Shown here in pieces: positions 1 through 5,406 of a DNA stretch of 9,605 nt. The position numbers and the translations under genes are program-made. Location: NCBI GenBank assembly GCA_019313765.1, contig JAFDAP010000038.1, positions 1 to 9,605 on the forward strand, written 5' to 3'. Position 1 is the stretch's first letter, and the number at the start of each line of letters is the position of its first letter. The DNA is from Deltaproteobacteria bacterium. GTDB taxonomy: Bacteria; Desulfobacterota; DSM-4660; Desulfatiglandales; Desulfatiglandaceae. Under the pieces are notes generated by a model that was not told the DNA's origin, made no database searches, and saw nothing but the letters and a program-made list of their open reading frames with translations.

Positions 1-745
1 GTGAGGCCACATTGACCGTGTTGCCGATGAGGGCATAGGCCGACTGCTCCTCGCTTCCTGAATTCCCTGCCAGGACCTTCCCGGAATGAATGCCGATGCC
101 GTGGGAAAAGGGAGGTTTTCCCCGGGCCGCTCCCTTTAGCCGGGTCAGGCGTCCACGGGGAAAAAAGAAGGGGATAAGCTGCCGGCGACAATAGGATTCG
201 ATCCTGAAAAAAGCAATGGCCGAAGAGATAAACCCTACCATACTGGCCCGGACCGAGAGGACCACCGCGGTGTGCAGGCTCATCCGTCCTGTGAGGTGAG
301 CGGAAATGAAGATCAGGGCAGGGATCAACATCCACATGGCCAAGTTGAAGGGAATAAAGACAAAAGGCAGGTTAATTAGCCTGCGCCGTGCTTTTTCGGC
401 AAGGCCTGCCCGTGGTTCCTTTCCTGTCCGTACCTGAGTCAGGCAGTCGGCAATAGGCCGCAAAAGCTGGTGGATCACTAAGAGGGTCAGGGAGCAAACG
501 GCCGAAATCATGATAAGGAGCCCGAGCAGGCGCTTGGCCAGTTCAAATCCGAATATGCCCCCCTGTTTCCGGGACAACTCAGAGAACTGATTGAGAACAA
601 AATCCATGGGCGTGGCCATGTTGAGCACAAATACCACGGTTATACCGATAGTGGTGGCTATTGCGCCTACAATATAAAGGCCCCTCAAAGAGACCGGCTC
701 CGGGTCAGGCCAATCGCCGTGCTGGGCCCGCTTTATATCGGTCAT
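1..745 (-). CDS. Membrane-anchored class III adenylate/guanylate cyclase, internally deleted, 3' end outside window
   Basis: The frame is open from an ATG at 745 to the left edge (248 codons), preceded by an AGAGGTGG ribosome site. Residues about 22-42, 72-95, 125-147 and 160-180 are four hydrophobic, likely membrane-spanning segments. The basic stretch RRQLIPFFFPRGRL (187-200) follows. From about residue 206 the protein matches the middle of a class III nucleotide cyclase domain: GIGIHSGKVLAGN, then YALIGNTVNVAS, like the family's G-I-G-I-H-x-G and G-(D/N)-T-V-N-x-A-S motifs. A normal catalytic domain has about 100 residues before GIGIHSG, including the first metal-binding aspartate (F-x-D-x-x-G-F-T) and the K-x-x-G-D segment, usually after a HAMP or further membrane helices. 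All of this is absent, although the reading frame is intact. The protein as written should not make cyclic nucleotides. It may be a decaying gene, an in-frame deletion or an assembly artefact. It lies 61 bases downstream of the TusA-like gene on the same strand, so the two could be co-transcribed. Confidence 0.75.
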   Translation of the reverse strand, partial: MTDIKRAQHGDWPDPEPVSLRGLYIVGAIATTIGITVVFVLNMATPMDFVLNQFSELSRKQGGIFGFELAKRLLGLLIMISAVCSLTLLVIHQLLRPIADCLTQVRTGKEPRAGLAEKARRRLINLPFVFIPFNLAMWMLIPALIFISAHLTGRMSLHTAVVLSVRASMVGFISSAIAFFRIESYCRRQLIPFFFPRGRLTRLKGAARGKPPFSHGIGIHSGKVLAGNSGSEEQSAYALIGNTVNVAS

Positions 746-775
746 GTCCACCTCTTGTTATTTAGCATATTCTAC

Positions 776-803
776 CAGGCGTTCCTCTTTTCGTATTCGC
801 CTG
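776..803 (-). repeat. Small inverted repeat between TusA-like gene and cyclase
   Basis: CAGGCG at 776-781 and CGCCTG at 798-803 form a perfect 6-bp stem with a 16-nt loop in the 61-nt gap between the two minus-strand genes. No T-run follows in the direction of transcription, so a strong intrinsic terminator is not supported. It may only separate the two messages. Confidence 0.3.
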
Positions 804-806
804 CAA

Positions 807-1043
807 CTATTGCCCGTCTGCCCTGGAAACCTTTTTTACCTTAAGCTGAACGTCATTTTCCACAAAGGTCTCTGAAACTACTTCTCCACCGTTATGAGAC
901 ACCACTTTCTTTATATTTTCGAGTTTTTCCTTTTCGAGGGTGAACTGAAAAGATTCGCCCGGCGGTAATATCCTGAGACATAGACCTACGTCCTGGTAAG
1001 CCTTTCAGCAATCACCCCGGTAATCCAATAATTCTTCTATCAT
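807..1043 (-). CDS. TusA/SirA-like sulfur-carrier family selenoprotein (TGA at codon 13 predicted as selenocysteine)
   Basis: Reading from ATG at 1043 (GAGAGG ribosome site five bases upstream) gives 12 codons ending ...LDYRGDC, then TGA at 1007-1005, then 65 codons in the same frame to TAG at 809-807. Read through as Sec, the 78-residue product has TusA size (E. coli TusA is 81) and a TusA-like order: strand ELLDYRG, active-site loop, helix, LPPGES turn, strand FQFTLEKE, helix LENIKKVVSHNGG, then two strands ending VQLKVKKV. Aligned on the conserved glycine (TusA G-L-R-C-P, here G-D-C-U-K), the Sec takes the place of the persulfide-carrying cysteine, with a resolving-type Cys just before it. 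The prolines of the usual C-P-x-P are absent. A SECIS-like hairpin lies directly downstream of the TGA. A selenium-associated type LysR gene lies upstream. TusA family proteins carry sulfur (in some cases possibly selenium) as a persulfide; the partner here is unknown. The alternative is a TusA pseudogene with a nonsense mutation, which the hairpin and intact downstream frame argue against. Confidence 0.8.
972..996 (-). promoter_or_regulatory. Bacterial SECIS-like hairpin downstream of in-frame TGA
   Basis: On the minus strand GACGTA (992-987) pairs with TATGTC (982-977) as a 6-bp stem (one G-U pair) around a GGUC tetraloop (986-983). A flanking CC/GG pair (996-995 with 973-972) lies across small internal loops. 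The loop begins 18 nt after the TGA. From memory, the E. coli fdhF SECIS, which recruits SelB, has the same GGUC loop at the same distance, and G and U in this loop are the SelB contacts. The lower stem is weak, but the upper stem-loop is the minimal SelB-binding part. Confidence 0.75.
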
Positions 1044-1212
1044 TGTAACCTCTCACGAATATTGTCACAAAGGCGCAAATTCCATTTTTATTTTGGCATC
1101 CTTCATTTAAGTCCAAAAGTACTTTACACTTTTCTTTGGTATAAAATCCTTACGGATTAACTCCAAAATATCCCGGCCAGAGGAGTTTAGGCGTAAGCCT
1201 TTTATCCCCTTT
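1044..1212 (-). promoter_or_regulatory. Leader/promoter region of the TusA-like selenoprotein gene
   Basis: This 169-base gap between lysR and the selenoprotein gene holds no convincing gene. A near-symmetric dyad at 1109-1131 has AAAGTACTTT (1116-1125) at its centre, flanked by AAGT on the left and ACTT on the right; it could be a regulator site. On the minus strand TTGGAC followed 15 bases later by CAAAAT is a possible but weak sigma70 promoter. Two short hairpins with four-base loops lie further upstream: AATCC/GGATT near 1145-1160 and AGGC/GCCT at 1189-1200. A role for the upstream LysR protein here is inferred from position only. Confidence 0.35.
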
Positions 1213-2190
1213 TCATTTTTTTTTTTTTTCTTCATAGGAAGTCATGAGCAGGAAATCGAGCATGGCCTGGCAAAGGGGAGATGCAATTCTCCTTTTGTCT
1301 CTGATTAAATAGAAACTGCGGGACATGGACAGCCCTTTTACCTTCAGGGCCTTTAATATCCCTGATTTTATCTCCGTCTCTACGGCCCTTGAAGAAAGAA
1401 TGGAGATTCCAAGACCCGCCTTTATACCCTCCTTAACTGCAGTGGATGTGCCAAGATGCGCAACCACATTAAATGAGTATGCCCGCTTTGATCTTGAAGC
1501 CTGCAGGTATTCCTCCATTATCTTCAAAGTTCCCGAGCCGACTTCCCTCATTATAAAAGGCTCTTCGCATAGCTCTGCTAAAGAGACATCTTTTTTCTTC
1601 GCCCACCGATGTTTGGCAGGGACGGCCACCACCAGTTCATCCTCCCACAATTCATGGTAAATTAGCGCATTGTGGGATATCCGGGAGCCCACCACACTCA
1701 GTTCGAAATCACCTTCCAGGACCCTTCTGTGGATGTCGACGGTGTCGGCAATGGTCAAGGCTACCGAAACTGAAGGATACTTCTTCCGAAAAAGCCCAAT
1801 GACACCGGGAAGGATGTATTCACCCGGAATAGTGCTGGCCCCCATCTGAATTTCGCCCCTTCTAACACCAAGGAACTCCTGCATTTCCAGGGAGGCAGTT
1901 CGCTTCATGTCCATCAGGAGGACCGCATGCTTGTAAAGGAGTTCTCCCGCTTTGGTGGGTACCACCCGCCTGCCTAAGCGATCAAGGAGTCTGGTCCCGA
2001 CCATGTTTTCAAGGGTGGCGATTCTTTCGCTGACAGATGCCTGGGCAAGAAAAACCGCATTCGCGGCCTTTGAGAAACTCTCAAATTCCACCACCTTACG
2101 GAAAATCTCTAACTGGCGCAGGTCAAAATCTATGGATGGTATCTGGTGGGAAATTGATTTTTTCATGTGTCTTTTAAAAATTTCCGGCAT
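1213..2190 (-). CDS. LysR-family transcriptional regulator, selenium-metabolism-associated type
   Basis: This is a 325-residue LysR regulator. The winged helix-turn-helix is at about residues 24-83 (DLRQLEIFRKVVEFESFSKAA, then ASVSERIATLE, then LLDRLGRRVVPTKAGE). An effector domain at about 105-312 contains GASTIPGEYILP, VLEGDFELSVVGS, EPFIMREVGSGT and VKEGIKAGLGISILS. These segments resemble the subgroup known as selenium metabolism-associated LysR regulators, related to CysL/CysB-like proteins; this assignment is from memory. The neighbouring predicted selenoprotein fits it. The N-terminus is odd. The start codon and first 12 residues (MPEIFKRHMKKS) lie inside a 75-bp repeat that is the start of an AAA+ ATPase gene at 8138-8212, so the native start has been replaced and the protein has about 20 extra N-terminal residues. 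ATG at 2166 is an alternative start. The 3' end is a run of 14 A on the coding strand encoding KKKK just before TGA. It is probably under control of the palindromic operator in the repeat. Confidence 0.85.
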   Translation of the reverse strand: MPEIFKRHMKKSISHQIPSIDFDLRQLEIFRKVVEFESFSKAANAVFLAQASVSERIATLENMVGTRLLDRLGRRVVPTKAGELLYKHAVLLMDMKRTASLEMQEFLGVRRGEIQMGASTIPGEYILPGVIGLFRKKYPSVSVALTIADTVDIHRRVLEGDFELSVVGSRISHNALIYHELWEDELVVAVPAKHRWAKKKDVSLAELCEEPFIMREVGSGTLKIMEEYLQASRSKRAYSFNVVAHLGTSTAVKEGIKAGLGISILSSRAVETEIKSGILKALKVKGLSMSRSFYLIRDKRRIASPLCQAMLDFLLMTSYEEKKKK

Positions 2191-2230
2191 GGTAAAATCG
2201 TCATAACACTGTTTTACTCATGAGTAAAGT
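2156..2230 (-). repeat. 75-bp repeat, copy 1: ATPase-type promoter/leader captured by lysR
   Basis: It is identical to 8138-8212 at 70 of 75 positions by eye. It contains a perfect 16-bp palindrome TTTACTCATGAGTAAA (2213-2228), a short AT-rich leader, an ATG and about 12 codons. In the other copy this leads into a Walker-A ATPase fragment; here it leads in frame into lysR. The likely history is insertion of an ATPase cassette followed by deletion of its body. Confidence 0.8.
2213..2228. promoter_or_regulatory. Perfect 16-bp palindrome, candidate operator upstream of lysR
   Basis: TTTACTCATGAGTAAA is its own reverse complement. It lies 23 bases upstream of the lysR ATG and is repeated exactly at 8195-8210 upstream of the ATPase remnant. 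A shared repressor site is the simplest reading; the binding protein is unknown. Confidence 0.55.
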
Positions 2231-2375
2231 TGATGGACTCGTAAAAAGTCGTACTTAATGAATTTGTCATTTCGACCGCAGGGAGAAATCTTATATTTTC
2301 AATTGGTTACACGCTAAAGATTTCTCGCTTTGCTCGAAATGACAAGTGAGAGAGACTTTTTTACGATTTCGTCAA
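2230..2375. mobile_element. MITE-like nested palindromic element
   Basis: The outer arms are near-inverted copies: TTGATGGACTCGTAAAAAGTC at 2230-2250, and a right end whose reverse complement reads TTGACGAAATCGTAAAAAAGTC-like at 2354-2375. The inner arms at 2266-2292 and 2317-2343 (starting GTCATTTCGA, ending TCGAAATGAC) are inverted with four mismatches in 27. The 146-bp unit has no coding capacity. A second unit with the same outer ends lies at 8769-8854. This is the structure of a miniature inverted-repeat element or dispersed intergenic palindrome; no transposase is visible in the window. Confidence 0.65.
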
Positions 2376-2412
2376 AGTTGAGTGCATATGATTTTTCGTA
2401 AGCGTTCATAGG

Positions 2413-2455
2413 TTCAGGGTTCACTTTCTTTCGTTGAACTTCACTGAACCCTGAA
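2413..2455. terminator. Perfect 11-bp inverted repeat downstream of the metallo-hydrolase gene
   Basis: TTCAGGGTTCA (2413-2423) pairs perfectly with TGAACCCTGAA (2445-2455) around a 21-nt loop. It lies 38 bases past the stop of the minus-strand hydrolase gene. Further GTTCA/TGAAC units flank it (to about 2474), suggesting a degenerate repeat family. There is no clean T-run, so termination is possible but not strongly supported. Confidence 0.4.
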
Positions 2456-2493
2456 TCCCTGAACCCGTGAACGGTTACGACGTTTCTTAAAGA

Positions 2494-4221
2494 TCAGCCG
2501 TTTTTAAAGAGTCTCAAAAACCTGATGATCTTCAATGTGCCGCCTTCTTTTTCCATATCTTTGAAAAGAGCGATGACCGGATTGCGGGCTCCGGCAGCGA
2601 TTTCCTTCCATACATTGGAGTCAACAGTAACCACGATATCAGGATTTTCAGGAAACCTTGGTTGAATTTCGGCAACTCCCCTGCGCACATGAACGGTATA
2701 AGCTTGCCCGGTATCCGGGAAGCGAAAGCCCGCGATCGTGTCGACATCAGCGCTTTTCTCAGGATCAAGCTTGACGGCCATGGAACTGAATATGCCTTTA
2801 AGTGAAAGCTTGTGAATCAGATCCTTATCCGTATTTTTAAGCATAGGAATATATAGTTTTTTCTCTACTTCCAGCGCACGGGTCAGGTAATAGTTTCTGG
2901 CAGTTGACGCAATTTGCCGTTGACCGAGGGCCCTCAGCGCATCTGCTTTGATTTTACGGACTTGTTCCGGTTCATATGCAAGTTGGTGCAGCTGATCTGT
3001 TAACTCCAGAGCCCACTGGTAGGCTTTGTGTGCAACCGCCTGCCGGGCCTGTTCAAGTAATGCCTTTTCTCCGCCCGCCAAAACGGCGAATCGCTTTGCC
3101 CTTTCCTTCAATGGAAGCGGAAAGAGGTCCGTTGCGCATCCTCCGAACCACCCGAGGTATCCGTCAAAAATGGCCCGGACGGACCATTCAACGGTGCCGT
3201 AGTACTCATGCAGATAAGGCTGACGGGCCAGATGCGGTGGAAGCTTAACCCGCTCGACGATTTCTTGCGGGATCAAGCCCTCATTCATTAAACGAATGGT
3301 TTGATCGTGTACAAATTGAATCGCGTCCCGGTAATTTGTGAGGGTTTCATGAATTTTGTCCGCACCCACCAGTGGCTTAGTGTGAGACGGAACCAGATAT
3401 TCAGGTTTCAAGGCCCGCATCTTATCGAGACTGTTTACCCACAGCATCACATCCCGGTTGGCGGTGCCGCGAATGGCATAGAGATTGGGAAACGATTTGT
3501 AATAATTGTCAGCCGGCAGCAACACCTTCTTTTTCGGCAACCAGACAAATATCTGATCCGGGGTTTCACCCGGCGCATGAACCAGTACCAGCTTCAGGCC
3601 TGCGATTTCAAGTTCAAAACGATCGTCCGAGAAGGTTTTCGTAGGAAATAAAAGAGCGATTTTTTTGCTTTGATCATATTCCAGCCGCGGACCTATGCCA
3701 TCATTGATCACACCCCCCGCCGGCAGAAGTGTTCCGAATTGGCGCATGGCGAGTCTATAAGTTGTCTCGCGCGTGATGTTGGCAATCCTGTTCAGATAGT
3801 AGAGCGTTTTTGCATGGCAATAAACTTCCGGATGGTCGTCGCCGGCCATCACCCTGGCGCCAAAGGTATGATCTGTATGGTAATGGGTATAAATTATCGC
3901 CTTGACCGGCTTGGAAGTAATTTTGTTGAAAGCAGCCTTGACCGGGGCAGCGGCTTCGGCGCTTTCCATTGTATCAACAATAATGACCCCGTCGTTTCCT
4001 TCGAGCAGAATTGAATTGGCAAGCCCGAAGCCGATGGCAACATATACACCATCGGTTACCTTGATGACACCCTGTTTAAACTCGGCAGTATGGGCCCTTA
4101 GGTCAGGATTAGAGCCGACTGAAAGCTCTTGCGGCTCCTGTGGTTTTGAACAAGCCACAAGAATCATCACTGCGATTACAACAAAAGCCAAATACCAGCG
4201 GTTTACCTGTATCGCATTCAC
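2494..4221 (-). CDS. Alkyl-sulfatase-like metallo-beta-lactamase-fold lipoprotein
   Basis: GTG at 4221 is chosen as start because GGAGG lies five bases upstream (4227-4231) and the product then opens with a lipoprotein signal: NRWYLAFVVIAVMILVAC, lipobox LVAC, Cys at residue 24. The frame is open back to 4401, but a 60-residue pre-signal extension is unlikely. The mature part (about 550 residues) has a metallo-beta-lactamase domain with THYHTDH (residues 112-118; H113, H115, D117, H118). APGETPDQ follows, then LPADNYYKSFPNLYAIRG and PSHTKPLVG, the positions of the remaining metal ligands in SdsA1-type alkyl sulfatases. A dimerisation-type helical domain follows (GYLGWFGGCATDLFPLPL), then a C-terminal SCP2-like domain (about 465-575). 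Known relatives hydrolyse alkyl sulfate esters using two zinc ions. Here the second glutamate ligand of SdsA1 appears to be Asp in LPADN, so substrate and metal use may differ. It is divergently transcribed from the decarboxylase/dehydrogenase operon and predicted to sit on a membrane facing the periplasm. Confidence 0.8.
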   Translation of the reverse strand: MNAIQVNRWYLAFVVIAVMILVACSKPQEPQELSVGSNPDLRAHTAEFKQGVIKVTDGVYVAIGFGLANSILLEGNDGVIIVDTMESAEAAAPVKAAFNKITSKPVKAIIYTHYHTDHTFGARVMAGDDHPEVYCHAKTLYYLNRIANITRETTYRLAMRQFGTLLPAGGVINDGIGPRLEYDQSKKIALLFPTKTFSDDRFELEIAGLKLVLVHAPGETPDQIFVWLPKKKVLLPADNYYKSFPNLYAIRGTANRDVMLWVNSLDKMRALKPEYLVPSHTKPLVGADKIHETLTNYRDAIQFVHDQTIRLMNEGLIPQEIVERVKLPPHLARQPYLHEYYGTVEWSVRAIFDGYLGWFGGCATDLFPLPLKERAKRFAVLAGGEKALLEQARQAVAHKAYQWALELTDQLHQLAYEPEQVRKIKADALRALGQRQIASTARNYYLTRALEVEKKLYIPMLKNTDKDLIHKLSLKGIFSSMAVKLDPEKSADVDTIAGFRFPDTGQAYTVHVRRGVAEIQPRFPENPDIVVTVDSNVWKEIAAGARNPVIALFKDMEKEGGTLKIIRFLRLFKNG

Positions 4222-4554
4222 TTTTTCCTCCATTTGTACTTTTACAATTGCATAGTTTGGGATGCCCTTTACTTTCAGTAGTAACTGTTGTTCTGTCAAT
4301 ACCGTATGCTTAAGTTTTTTGCAACTATGATGGATTCTGAAAATAGCCGTGACTCCTGAAAATTCCAATTCCCAAAAAGAGATGCCTCCCCATCCCAGCA
4401 AGCATGTATAACCTCCGCACTATACGATAATCAAAGACCATTTTATATTGTAATGTATATTGGCTTGACACACAAGGTTGGTTTCTCTATGGTTTTTCAC
4501 AGAAAAAGAGAATTCGTACCACTTGACATTTCTGAGACGCAGGAGGATTCAAGT
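4222..4554. promoter_or_regulatory. Divergent intergenic region between hydrolase and decarboxylase operon
   Basis: These 333 bases hold the control signals of two divergent genes. On the plus strand there is a strong promoter and, just upstream, a direct repeat TATATTG-N5-TATATTG (4444-4450 and 4456-4462). On the minus strand a 26-codon ORF (4405-4325) with a well-spaced GGAGG lies in the probable leader of the hydrolase gene; it may be a leader peptide or chance. No convincing minus-strand promoter was found. Confidence 0.5.
4465..4493 (+). promoter_or_regulatory. Sigma70-type promoter for the decarboxylase/acyl-CoA dehydrogenase operon
   Basis: A perfect -35 TTGACA (4465-4470), 17-bp spacer and TATGGT -10 (4488-4493) predict a transcript start near 4500, about 55 bases before the chosen start codon at 4555. 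Confidence 0.6.
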
Positions 4555-5406
4555 ATGAGCACCTTCTTCGCATCCACAAGACCCGGTATCCAGGTCACCC
4601 ACGGTGAGGCGATCTTTGAACTGCCCATCCTTTACTTTCGAGACGACCTCTTTGCCCTTTTCTTCACGGCAGACCCGGAGAGAGTCAGGGCCTGCCTGCC
4701 TTCGGACAGGCTTCACCCGGTGATGCTCACTTCCGGAAAGGCCATGGTCGGCATTGCCGCGTTTAACTACATTGATACGACCATAGGCCCTTACGGCGAG
4801 GTGGGGATTGTGCTCCCGGTCGTTTACGGAACCAGGCCCCCGCTGTTTTTTTTGCCCGCTCTCATGGAAGCCCGCTATCCCGGATTCGGCAGCCTTGTGG
4901 CCCATCTTCCCGTGACCAGGAAGGTAGCACGAGACGCAGGAAGAGGCCAGTGGGGCTATACCAAATTCGTGGCCGACATGCACTTCACCATTTGTCCTGA
5001 ATTCATGGAATGCCGTATGTCGGAGGAAGGGGAACACATCCTGACCATCCGGGTAGCAAGACGGGGCCTGGTCATAAGGGATAGAAAGCCCCTTGTCACC
5101 TTTTCGGTCAGGAATGGCAGGTTGATCAGGACGACCATTCCACAAAAGGGTGCATACCGCTTTTCACTGGCCACCAGGGGTTCTTTCTTACGTCTCGGGC
5201 ATCACCCTGTGTCTGAATCTATCCGTGATTTGGACCTTTCAGCAACCCCCCTCATGTCACGCTATTACGTGGAAAGAAGCGGGATCCTCCCGGCGGGCGA
5301 GGTGATTGAAGAGGGAGTAAGATCCCTTGAAGGTTATATGGGAAAGGACCGCGAGGGAGAACACACGGCGGACTATCTGGTAAAGGGGTCCGGGCATGAA
5401 AGCTGA
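4555..5406 (+). CDS. Acetoacetate decarboxylase family protein
   Basis: ATG at 4555 is preferred because AGGAGG lies eight bases upstream (4541-4546) and the promoter predicts a start near 4500. The frame itself is open from 4453. The 283-residue product has the size and layout of acetoacetate decarboxylase family proteins: YGEVGIVLPVVY in the central barrel and GRGQWGYTKF around K137, which aligns with the Schiff-base lysine (K115 of the clostridial enzyme, context Y-P-K-K). The following lysine that lowers the pKa in the classical enzyme is Phe here. The fold is therefore well supported, but decarboxylation of acetoacetate is not; family members also act as aldolase/dehydratases through the same lysine. 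It is the first gene of a three-gene operon and overlaps the next gene by 11 bases, suggesting a role in an acyl-CoA or keto-acid pathway with the two dehydrogenases. Confidence 0.8.
   Translation: MSTFFASTRPGIQVTHGEAIFELPILYFRDDLFALFFTADPERVRACLPSDRLHPVMLTSGKAMVGIAAFNYIDTTIGPYGEVGIVLPVVYGTRPPLFFLPALMEARYPGFGSLVAHLPVTRKVARDAGRGQWGYTKFVADMHFTICPEFMECRMSEEGEHILTIRVARRGLVIRDRKPLVTFSVRNGRLIRTTIPQKGAYRFSLATRGSFLRLGHHPVSESIRDLDLSATPLMSRYYVERSGILPAGEVIEEGVRSLEGYMGKDREGEHTADYLVKGSGHES

Noticed and set aside
1189..1200. AGGC/GCCT hairpin followed by TTTT as a plus-strand terminator
   Set aside because: The stem is only four base pairs and no plus-strand gene ends there.
4222..4401. Longer N-terminus for the hydrolase from TTG at 4401
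   Set aside because: It would place about 60 residues before a clear lipoprotein signal peptide; the GTG at 4221 has a well-spaced ribosome site.
4453..4554. Longer N-terminus for the decarboxylase-family protein from ATG 4453
   Set aside because: It would start upstream of the predicted promoter and lacks a ribosome site; ATG 4555 has AGGAGG.
4549..5145. Long minus-strand frame of 198 codons inside the decarboxylase-family gene
   Set aside because: It is the antisense shadow of a well-supported family gene with no recognisable domain.
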